Under the pieces are notes generated by a model. The model searched no databases, had not been told where the DNA came from, and worked only from the letters and a program-made list of their open reading frames with translations. This document shows, piece after piece, positions 44,984 to 54,553 of a DNA stretch of 64,000 bases (positions within the stretch are counted from its first letter, which is position 1; every line of letters begins with the position of its first letter). The stretch is taken from positions 43,090,001 to 43,154,000 of the forward strand of contig CM060733.1 of the NCBI GenBank assembly GCA_030704615.1, in the 5' to 3' direction. Source of the DNA: Takakia lepidozioides. Its lineage: Eukaryota; Streptophyta; Takakiopsida; Takakiales; Takakiaceae. Both the position numbers and the translations under genes were made by a program.

Positions 44984-45195
44984 AGACTTATATTGTCTTC
45001 TTCGTGACACTACTGAAATTGCAGACTTATATTGTCTGTGACACCTACACGTCTCTTTTCGAGGAATTGACTTATATTGTCTTCTCCGTGACACCTACAC
45101 GACGTGAAACCTTGTCTCTTTTCGAGGCATTGCAGACTTATATTGTCTTCTTCGTGACATCTACACGACCTGAAACCTTGCGAATTTTCGAGTAT
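44984..45195. repeat. tandem repeat, about four 45-70 bp units
   Basis: Units share GACTTATATTGTCTTCTTCG, TGACACCTACACGA and CTCTTTTCGAGG. The 3' tail of the minus-strand transposase frame runs into this array and is not meaningful protein there. Confidence 0.85.
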
Positions 45196-45249
45196 ATATG
45201 TGCTGCAGGTGCAGGTGCAGACACCCTCTTGCTGGTTCTCCGCAAACCC

Positions 45250-48200
45250 TAGGCCGGGTTTCCAGGCCTCCACGAAATCTCGTCTCCTTTTCAGAGACAT
45301 GTTGTTGTTGTCGTTCAGAGGACGGAAAGCCTTCGCTGCCGCAGGGTGCAACATTCCAGCCGCACTTTTCGCCAGGATATCAACGAGCTGCCCTCTGCAC
45401 ATATGAAGAGCAGATCGGGCATGTGCCTCCAGGTATTTGTCATCACCTACAATGCGAAGTATGTCCGCGAATTCTTGTTCCAATGAGGCTGAGACCTCCA
45501 GAGGCCTCGTCGTAGGGGAAGTCGTCCGGAGGATGTCTTTCCATGAACTGATTGGATTCGTCGTTGCCGCCGGCACCATTGCCCAAGAGCAAGTTAGGTA
45601 ATCCTCCATGAATGGTTCCCAGCGCCGTGCCACAAGCGCGCACAAGGGCCATCCTGCAGGTCAGGGTGAAGCATCTTCAGGACACGGACCTGATGCTTGC
45701 ATAAGTTTCCCTTCATTGCCCATGGGCACGTGCAACAACCCCAATCGCAATCAGGATTGTAAACAATGTATGTTGTGCCGGGGTGGTTGCTGCTGAGAAC
45801 GTAGGCTGGTTCACCAGGACCCAAGGGAAGAGTAACACTCTCAGCAGGAATGTCTCGTGCCGCAAGTATAGAACTGGATATGTACTTTTCGTGTTTGTCA
45901 TTTCTTATGAACCCGTGGGTCTTCAAATGGATTGCGTACCAGTAGTGTGTTAGCACACGGCCAGTGAGTTCCCATATAAGCCAGTCCACTCTACGACCAC
46001 TCATCTTGCCTTTCCCCATGGCAAGTCTTGCCTTCAGATTTCCATGGTATGCCTCAATGCTTGCGTTTGTGTCTTGGCTCGCATGAGGGACATGGCGGGC
46101 TGCTGTACACCACATTGCTATTTTGGGCTTCCAGTACTGTTCGATATAGTCAAGAAATTCATGTCCTTTCGGGTATTTTGACCTCATACGACGGATTCTC
46201 CTTGCAACCCACCGAAGCGCTCTTTTCTCGTTGCGTGGTCCCCCTCTACAGTACATGAGGTCTCCCATATCCTTCAACAAGTTTACAGCGGTCACCGGAT
46301 CCTTCGTTTTCTTGCATGATTGCTTCACCCATGCCTTGCGGACATGCCAAAGGCAGAGGAAAATGAGTACTCCTTCAAAAACAATTCTGCACAACACACA
46401 TGGTACACATTAGAGTCTTGGGATCGGACTGCAATGGTGGACTGCCGGAGTGGACTGTAACAGCGACCTGTATCAGCGGGCAGAGCCACTGGACTCGCCC
46501 AGTGGACAGTACAATGCCATGACGTTGATGTGCTGGAATAACCCCATTGGACTACCCAGTGGACTTCCCCATTGGACTTCCCCTAGCTAGGACTGGGCAG
46601 CGGACTGCATCAGCGGACTGCCCAGGGACTGCCGAGCGGACTTGCCAGGGATGGACTTGGCAGGGACGGCCGACCCCAGGGACTGCTGAGTGGACTTGGC
46701 AGCGGACTTTGGGACTGCCAGCGGACTTGCCAGGGGACTGATGACCGGACTTGACAGCGGACTACCAGTGGATTTGCCCAGCAACTGCCATCGGGTTTCG
46801 CCACAGGAGTCTGCCAGTGGACTGTAGCAATGGACTGCTGCAGTGGACCTCGACAATGGACCGGTGACCACCAACAGACTTACCGAATAGCGTTGATTTC
46901 TGCTTCGGCATCGTCCACAATGAAGGCATTGGGTCGCCAGCTCGGCAAATCTGCGAGGAGTGAATCGCGCAAGGCTCTCATCCACGGAACCAGGTCTCTT
47001 GTCCGATTCCTCGCGGATAGGATATAGGCAACTGGTATACCGTTCAACACTCGTCGAAGACCATCAACGTGTACAATGGGAACTGTTGGAATGCACAATG
47101 TAAGATGGTCAGAGCATGCAAATTCCGCTCAGTTCTGCACGAGAACTTCATAAGAGTGATGAGGTCTGTAGCGGTTCACAATGGGTCTGCCTCTCGGTCT
47201 TCCGCAACGTACAACCCTAAACATACAGAAAGGGTCAGCACACCAAATATTATGTGAATGTTGCATGGTACTATGCTATCATGCTCGTACAAGTCCATGG
47301 AATCGTTCGAATAGTACCTTGTCATGATTTGTCCCAAAGGTTGCATCACATGCAACGATACGGTCATGTCCTAGTTCCAGCATTCGTCGTTTCTGCCACG
47401 GAGTCTGTATGCCAATAGTGAATGTCAAATCTCCATCAAAATGCTCGAATGTTGGCTCTAATTTCTCCTCTTGATAGAAAAAAACGGACGCAGGATTCTG
47501 GTCTCTCCACATGCGCACACTCTCTGCATCATCGGCGTGCTTTTTGAAGGTTTGCCACGCACGTTTCTCGGCAAGGTTGCGAACATCTTGCTCCAACAAG
47601 AAATCATCGCGGGTCCATGCATCGCCCAAGCCGGTGTTGTTCATCACGTGCTCTTTGCTCCATCATGATTTGGGCGACCGACAGGCCTCGGCACAAACAC
47701 TCGACGACCCAGGCTTTCAATTCCTCGCTAATGTGTGGTGCATAGGCGTGGCGGGTGTTCCTGAACTCTGCGGACTTCCCATGCGAGGGTTTCCCTTGCG
47801 CATCTGTATGCTCCATGTTGTTGTAGTACGTGAGGACACAGATGTCAGGGGCGAGATAGCATTGCTGGACCTTGAAACAACATTGGCAACCACGTTTGTA
47901 AGACTCTCCATACTCCGACTTCTTTCTCCTTGGGCCTTTATGAGGGCAAGATGTTCCAGCACCCACAAGAGGTCCTCCACGCTTCTGTTTTGGATCCTCC
48001 ACTATTGCCTTGTTGGTGCGCTTGTCATCAGGACCGTAGCAGCATTGATACCTGGACAGAAAATTCTAAAATCGATATCCAACGACTTGAGGAAGCATAA
48101 AATCAGAGAACTCGTGAAACAAAAAATGGCAACAGACATGCAATGAAACGTCAAAAGGACTGAGGATGGTGCACACATAATACTGGACAGAAATGTGTTG

Positions 48201-48499
48201 GCTCTGGGTGCTTTTCGCGAGCCGGGTTCCACTTTAGAATGGACATTCACCCAAAACTGAGTGGGGTAGTCCTCCAAACTCTCCTCTCCCAGGACGAAGT
48301 CACCAACTCTATCCCAAGGTATGCAGGCCTTTTCAACATTCACTCGCACACCCATAAACCCATATTGCGTCTCACTCTTCCAATGGAGATCCTTCCTGTT
48401 GAAGGGTCCTGGTTTTGCTGTTTGCAAACATTGTCGAAGAGGCCGTATAAGCGGGCTTTCCGTGATCAGTATATCATCGGGTTTTGCTTCCACGTCCAT
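45250..48499 (-). pseudogene. MULE 2 transposase (mudrA/WRKY-GCM1-SWIM type), disrupted
   Basis: Starts at ATG 48499 (MDVEAKPDDILITESPLIRP). After an intron, a WRKY-GCM1-like zinc-binding domain reads YQCCYGP, GTSCPHKG and GCQCCF (48040-47830). The MULE catalytic core follows: RIVACDATFGTNHDK (first Asp, near 47335), then, across an intron with acceptor near 47080, FPLYTLMVFDE, NGIPVAYIL and AFIVDDAEAEINAI (second Asp, near 46905). A second intron (about 46880-46400) contains GGACTGCC/GCGGACTTG repeats. The last exon has FLCLWHVRKAW, ASIEAYHGNLKARLAM and a SWIM zinc finger WGCCTCPWAMKGNLCKHQ (near 45700). Frame changes near 47650, 47045 and 45600 disrupt it. The product would bind and move the element. 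Confidence 0.88.
46430..46870. repeat. GGACTGCC/CAGCGGACTTG repeats in a transposase intron
   Basis: Dozens of GGACT words in the forms CAGTGGACT, CAGCGGACTT and CCAGGGACTG, without strict period. They are the same motif family as elsewhere in MULE 2, in complementary form. Confidence 0.85.
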
Positions 48500-48650
48500 G
48501 CCCTATACAGTACAAAGGACACGCTTCTGAACATGCAAGAAACGCGCCGCAGTACAAGACACGATCGACAAAAACGTGCCAGGAGAGAACAGTGCGCACG
48601 TTCGCAGCTGCTGGCAAGTGGCAGACGGCAGGGATGCAGGTTTGAATTGC

Positions 48651-48924
48651 AATCCTAAAAATGGAGGGCTCGGATGGGTTATGGGAATGGACGGTGGCGA
48701 TCCTGCGCCGTCAGCGGACTGGATGGCAGGGGACTGGCCAGCGGACTGGCGGGCAGTGGACTCATGGGCGGGGACTGGCGCGCGGCGGACGGGGGCGCGG
48801 GCGCGGTTGCTGCAGCCGCGCGCAGCGGCGGGCGGGGTGCTGGGAGCCGGGCGTCCGTGCGCGGGGGCCCACCGGCCACATCGCACGTGCCCATTGAAGA
48901 CCCTATTATCTTAAAATGAGAGGC
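48651..48924. repeat. MULE 2 right terminal inverted repeat
   Basis: About 274 bp, the shorter arm. Its inner boundary is CCTAAAAATGGAGGG, its outer end AAAATGAGAGGC. Confidence 0.95.
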
Positions 48925-48933
48925 GTTTTAGAG
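48925..48933 (+). repeat. 9-bp target site duplication, right copy (MULE 2)
   Basis: GTTTTAGAG, exact match to 36560-36568. Confidence 0.96.
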
Positions 48934-50068
48934 GTGCACGGGGATACAAACCTTGGAAGTTGTTTTGTTGTGCATAGACTTATATATGCCTATGGCCACT
49001 CCTATGTGTGTCAGTTGGTATGGTATCGACGAGCGTCGATTGTACTTTCTTGGAGATGGGGACTGCCATAGATTAAGTGGTGGTCCTGTAATATTTTGTT
49101 GGCTTCTCCCTAAGGAGAGACCACACATCGATTGTTTTCTCCTAATGTACCTTCCTTAGTTAATACCTACCTATCAAGATCCTACCTTCCCAATAATTAG
49201 CCATTTTCAATATACTCTCGTCCTCCATTGTTACCCATTCATTCATAACTGGGTGAGTGCCGTAATTATTATATTTAATTCCCTTCAGATTTATCCCTTC
49301 GGTTCTATCATATTCAATGCCTTTCAGATTTATCCCGTTGGTTTTATCATATTCAGTTCTTCAGGTTTATCCCTTCGGTTCTATCGAATTCAGTTCACTT
49401 CATATTCAATCCCTTCAGATTTATTCCTTCGATTCTATCAAATTCAGTTCCCTTCAGTTCTATCAAATTCATTCTTCAGATTTATCCCTTCGATTCTATT
49501 CATTTCTCTCAGTTTTATCAGAATGATTTCCATTGTATACAGTTCTTTTCAATTTTATCACATTGAGTTCAGTTCTCTTCAGATTTATCCCTCCCATTTG
49601 TTTTTATTTAATATAGTGACCGCCATACGGCGATTGCGTGTTTTTTTTTTTTTTTGGAAATCCAGGGACCCACCGTGTGGCGGTCGTTTTTTTAAAAAAA
49701 TCATGAAGCGGCGCTTAAACGTTGTATCCCTAGCCCTTTTGTGACGTTTGTGGAAATCTCCATCGTCCCCTTCACTAGGGGACTTTCCATTGTGAGGGGA
49801 TGGAGTCCTGCCAGCGAAAATGTAGGTGGGGAAGATGGGTTCCGAGCATGTTGCCTTTGCCCCAGGAGTTGTGGAAATCTTGGAGCAGCTTCCTCCCCCT
49901 TTGTTATGTAGTTCTGGGAATAGCTGCACATATGTACAATCCCCTATGCTTTCCTCCCCTCAGTCGACAGATCAGAGTATGTATGTTTTTAAAGTTATCA
50001 GAGTTACACATTTTTTTTAATTTTTTTTGGGTTAACAGGGGAGAGCCCTAGTTAACATTATTATGAGA
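48934..50068. other. intergenic with minisatellite, no gene seen
   Basis: Apart from the array at 49265-49600, this holds no supported feature. T-runs at 49641-49655 and 49686-49692 flank CCGCCATACGGCGATTG and ACCGTGTGGCGGTCG, which look like ends of short degenerate repeats. Confidence 0.4.
49265..49600. repeat. TTCAGATTTATCCCTTCGGT minisatellite
   Basis: Eight to ten imperfect units of about 35-45 bp with constant words TTCAGATTTATCCC, TTC(G)GTTCTATCA and ATTCAGTTC. The long Phe/Ile/Ser-rich plus frame across it is an artefact. Confidence 0.88.
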
Positions 50069-50932
50069 TTTTTTTGGTGGGCGATGCCCTTACAAGATGA
50101 ATTATTGGGAGGGAAAAAATTAAACCCTCAGATTACGCCATAAAGCACACACACCGTAGTCATTGAAATGGGAGCCTAGCCACTCTTGATGAGTATGGAC
50201 GAACTAGACGGGCCTAAGGCATTTAAAAGAAAGCATTCCACGGGGGGTCTGTCACCCCATCTTGCGAGCTTGATGAGCTAAGCTTCTTTTATGTGATGAT
50301 GCTACATTTTGTTCAAGAAGTCGGCCTTGTTGTAGACGTGGTTATGAAACTAGATGGATTGAATGATTAGCGGAAATTGAGCTAACTACTTGACGTGTTT
50401 CCAGTTGACATCCCTGTCAAACTCCGGCGAGGCGGTGGATGGTACCACGGACGTCCCTCCAGGCCCTTGGAGGCAGCTTGTTCCAGTCGTAGTGATCAAG
50501 GGAGGCGCTGTTGCAAATAATCCCATTCCTCCCCCGAGCGACGCTACGGCGTGAGCAGTGAGCGCACGCTCACGCGGGGCTGATGTGGCGTGAGGCCACG
50601 TCAGCGTGAGCGGATGCCATGTCAGCAAATGCCATAGGACGGGCGGTCGAAGAAAGAATACCTATTCCCGCTGGACCTATAACCATGGGAATAGGCATGT
50701 AAAGTATGATGAAATTAGACCCATTATGAAAAAAGAGCACATGGCTTCAATGAATAGGTAAGACTGTCAAGTGCTGACCTATGATGCATATTGCAAACAA
50801 GACAACTCCATTTTCAGCGACAATTGCCAATAAAAAACAAAAACAATATCCCTAAATAAACCAAAAAACCCCCAAAAAAGAAAAAAGAAAAACGCCTAAA
50901 AAGAGGTGTGCGAAAAAAGAAAATCCTGAAGG

Positions 50933-50952
50933 GGTGTGCGGCACCGCACACC
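50933..50952. repeat. hairpin GGTGTGCGG-CA-CCGCACACC
   Basis: Perfect 9-bp inverted repeat around CA, a shorter sister of the hairpin at 51062-51095. Confidence 0.92.
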
Positions 50953-51061
50953 TCTTTCAGTGGCACCGCACACAAAAAAAAACCCTAAGAAAACCCTAAA
51001 AACCCTTTTAAAAAAAAACCTAAAAAGCCCTTAAAACCAAAAAACCAAAAAAAAAATCCCC

Positions 51062-51095
51062 TGAAAGTGGTGTGCGGCACCGCACACCACTTTCA
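51062..51095. repeat. perfect 16-bp-arm hairpin in the miniature element
   Basis: TGAAAGTGGTGTGCGG, a two-base CA loop, then its exact reverse complement. Confidence 0.96.
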
Positions 51096-54000
51096 ATGGC
51101 ATCTACGGGGAAAATAAAAACCCCTAGAACCCCCTAAGAAAACCCTAAAAACCCTAAAGAAACCCTAATTAATCATCCACTATACCACCTTCCCCTTAAT
51201 TACTAATCTTCATTGTGCCCATTGTCAATATCGCAGCATTCGGTTGGATCCTTGGCAACTGTGCTCTTCATATAATCTTGTCAATGGCATGCCTACAGGG
51301 ACATCATGCCCGCGGTTTAGGTGCCATCCGCGGAATTGTGTACAGTATTTTTTTGCAAAATTTTGGGGCAGCATCGCTCACGTGAGCATAGGCTGACCGC
51401 TCACGATCTAGCATCCATCCCCTCCCCAAGTCGCTGCAAAGGTAGAGTGGAGCTAGCTCGCTTGTTGGTCTGTTCTGGCTTTTTTGATATCTGCACAGAG
51501 TTTTTTCCAAGTTTTTTCGTGGCCTCAATTTGAATGTCAAGGTAGAGTATTTTTGCGAGGACAGTGGAAGTCATAGCAGTTTTTGTAGAGACAATAATTT
51601 TGTCACACCTTACTTTCCACAGGTGCTAGAGGGTGACGCTTCTAAGAGTGTCAAAGACTGCACAGTGTTGGGCTTTTGTCTTAGTTGTCTGGTCATAGTT
51701 CAACAGAATGGCAGTAGGGGTGAGGTGCGCGCATGTACTGGCTCCATGTCTAGTAGAATACAATGACCAGGGCCAAAGTGCCGATGGTGCGTGACAATGG
51801 AGCAAGCAGGGGGCGAAATTGCCATTGCCATTCCTTGGGGTCAAGTCCAGGTCAGGGAGGGGTCTCCCGCATATCCAAATAAAGGTGTGATTGGCAAGCC
51901 AGTTGCGCAACGATGTGGTGAGCAGCGGGAGGGGGTTCATCTCCTTGGCGGGGAATGACCACCAGCAGACCCTAATGGGAGTGCGGGTGAAGCGTGGGAT
52001 GGAGAGGGGGAGGTAGTTTTGAAGGGTAAGCCTCATTGTGTTTGTGTCACAGTGAAACTGATACCCCTTGTAAAGGTGGGTGTTTGTTTCAGTGACAAAC
52101 ATAATGGTGATTGTTAATAATTCCCAATGTCCAGAAGTTGGCATTGGGTGTTGCTAGGCCTGCCGTCAGCTTGGGCAACCATAGTGTAGATGCTGATTGG
52201 ACTATGGTATCGTAGGATGGCGAGGCTCTGGTTTTACCTACTGTAGCTTCAATATGGTCCTTTGGGAGGAAGGCACCATTACACCAGATGTCTTTGACCT
52301 GACGGATGCCTCTGACCTCCCAAGCAGACCATGCATTTCCTGGATTGGTTTTTTTGCTCTAGGGTGGGCGGGTTGGTATTGAGGAAAAGGAATTGGCGGA
52401 GTGTTTCTTCATAGGTGTCGGGGTTTGATTTTGTTAGATAGGGTCTGAGTTTGGACCAAGCCTGCCAGATTGATGCCCACAGGGAAGAGCCTACTGTTTT
52501 ATGCTTGAAACCATTAACTATCCATCTGAAGGAGGGGTACCAGGGGACCATTTCAGGGGCGATTTGAGGGCTATGTTGTCACAAACCACGTGTTTCCAGG
52601 CCCCTCCTTCTAGACCCAGGAACCTCGGGATCCACTTTGCGAGAGAGCCGTGATCTGAGTTTCCGGATCTATGATGCCCAGGCCTCATTTCTTCTTTGGT
52701 AAGCAGATTTGTTTCCACGAAACCCGAGGCCTTTTCTTTTCTGAGGGGTGTCTTGCTCCCCAAACAAAGTTGCGAAGAAGCTTTTTCATTTCCTTGATTT
52801 GTGAAGTCTTTGGTTTCCAGGCTGAGGCAAAGAACCATTGTCCAACGGATAGGACTTGGTTGGCTGCCAGGACCTTCGGGCTATGGTTGACAAGTGATGG
52901 GAGCCCCAGTAGGCCAGCTTAGTTCTAAATTTGGCTTGCGTTGCTGCAAAAATATGCTGATCCGAGAGGTTGATGCCATAAGTGTAACTGAGTAGGGTAG
53001 TTGACTAGCCTGGTTTCAGCCACCTGAGACCTTTGTCTTGTCCCCATAATGGATCTGTTCCCAGAGGTGAGGCTGAGGTTTCTCCAGCTAGCAGGGCACA
53101 TGTTTTACTCCAGTTTACTCTGAAACCATAGGCCTGGCAAAATGCTTGAAGCGAGCTGCTGGCATTATCGAGGTTGGTTTGCGTGGCCTACAAGGCCAGG
53201 AAAGTGTCGTCCACAAACATTGACTCCTTGATTGTTGTGGCTGTCAGGAAAGGGGAGAGGGGACAACCCTAGCGGACGGATCGGAGAAGGGGAAGGATTT
53301 GGAGGCCATTTAGGAGTGCTCTGCCCGATGATTCTAGTAATAGTGTTTGGACCTGTGAGCAGAATGCCTTGGGGATACCAATACGATGGAGGGCCCCAAG
53401 AAGAAAAGACCACTCAACCTTGTCGAATGTCTTCTCGAAGTCGAGGAGGAGCATAGCGATAGCCTGGTTCGTGTTTTTGGCAAAGATTGGAATCTCCTGG
53501 GCCAAGAGCAAATTGTCCAGAATGTACCTTCCCTTAATGAAGCCCGTCTGGCTAGGGCGAATGATAGCTGGTAGGTGGCCCGGTTGCAGGCGGATTGCCA
53601 AAGCTTTGGCGATGATCTTGTAAGCCACATTTAGTAGGGTTATTGGTCTGTAATTTCCAATGTTGGTTCTGTCTCCCTTCTTTAAAAGGAGGATGATGAC
53701 TCCCTGTGACAGGTGGGTTGGCATATTCCGAGTTTGAAAGATATGGTTAGCCTGCATTTCTACAAAGTCATGAGAGATATCTGTCCACATGGTTTTGTAG
53801 AATTCTACCGGGATTCCATCCAAGCCCGGAGTTTCCCATTCTGAAGCTTGTCCAGGGCATCCTGAAGTTCCATGTCCGTAAATCCCCCCTCTAGCGAAGA
53901 TGCTGCTGAGGGGTGGAGCAATCTTGGAGTGTGTTCCAGGCAGTACCGGACCTGTGTTGGGGTTAGGGGGAGAGGCTTGTGTCACTGTGGAACTGGGCCC

Positions 54001-54492
54001 TGAAGTGGCTGGCAGACATTACCGCTAGTTCTTTAGGAGTAGTCGCGGAGATGCCTGAGATTGGATCCTTGAACTCGCAATTGAGTGGCCGGCCACTCTT
54101 TTCTGCCTGGCCTTATCAAAAAAATACTTGGTCATCTTTTCGCCTTTAGTGGACCAATTTATACCAGCCTGAAGCCTAAGTTTCTCTTCCTTGAGTGTTT
54201 GGAAGAGTTCCATATGTTTTTTTGCTTCCAGGTAAGTCTGGTATGTGGCCTCATCGCACCTAGAGGATTCCATCCTGGCTTGGCATACTTTAAGGCATTT
54301 CATTAGGGTATCGAACTTTCTTTTCCTGGCCTCCGAGATTTCTTTGCTAAGCGCTTTACTAGCAGCAGCAACTGCCTTCAGTTTGACAAGGAAGCGATCT
54401 GAGGGATTAAAAGTATTCCCAGCCTTCGTCCACGCCAGGGAGAGTCCCCGTTTGAAGGCTGGGATGGCTAGGAGGGAAGCATTCATCCTATA

Positions 54493-54553
54493 GAGAGAGA
54501 GAGAGAGAGATGACTCCGGCCGAAGCGGGCGTAACTAAGAGCCACTTCGCCTT
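54493..54553 (-). mobile_element. 61-bp retroposon, copy B, with (CT)n tail and 11-bp duplication
   Basis: Inserted in the LINE between endonuclease and reverse transcriptase. TTCATCCTATA occurs on both sides (54482-54492 and 54554-54564), an exact 11-bp target duplication. On the minus strand the insert reads AAGGCGAAGTGGCTCTTAGT through CCGGAGTCAT and then (CT)9. It matches copy A at 10168-10215, which ends in an A/T alternating tail. Variable-length duplication plus a simple-sequence tail indicates retroposition by LINE machinery. Confidence 0.88.

Larger units (their letters stand above)
36569..48924. mobile_element. MULE 2: complete Ulp1-bearing Mutator-like element (12,356 bp)
   Basis: Exact 9-bp duplications flank the element. 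Its inverted repeats begin GCCTCTCATTTTAAGATAA and extend about 275-370 bp. Two convergent genes lie inside: a Ulp1/C48-type gene on the plus strand (38826-44433) and a mudrA-type transposase on the minus strand (48499-about 45250). The arrangement resembles Kaonashi-type (KI) MULEs described in angiosperms, which carry Ulp1-like genes. Words of the CAGTCTG/CAGACTG/AGTCCGCTGG type are scattered through terminal repeats, introns and exons. Both genes show stops or frame changes, but the exact duplication and near-matching ends suggest a fairly recent insertion. Confidence 0.95.
50533..51415. mobile_element. Mutator-like miniature element (883 bp) inside the LINE
   Basis: The ends are imperfect inverted repeats (left GACGCTACGGCGTGAGCAGT; right, reversed, GATGCTAGATCGTGAGCGGT) like those of MULE 1, including TGATGTGGCGTGAG and CCACGTCAGCGTGAGCG. 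Removing it rejoins the LINE frame. The flanking 9-mers CATTCCTCC (50524-50532) and CATCCCCTC (51416-51424) resemble a diverged target duplication. No transposase. The interior is A-rich, with CCCTAA/CCCTAAA words (50985-51170) and strong hairpins. Confidence 0.75.

Noticed and set aside
50985-51170. Interstitial telomere repeats
   Set aside because: CCCTAA/CCCTAAA words occur but are interrupted by A-runs and never form a regular heptamer array; they belong to the interior of the miniature element.
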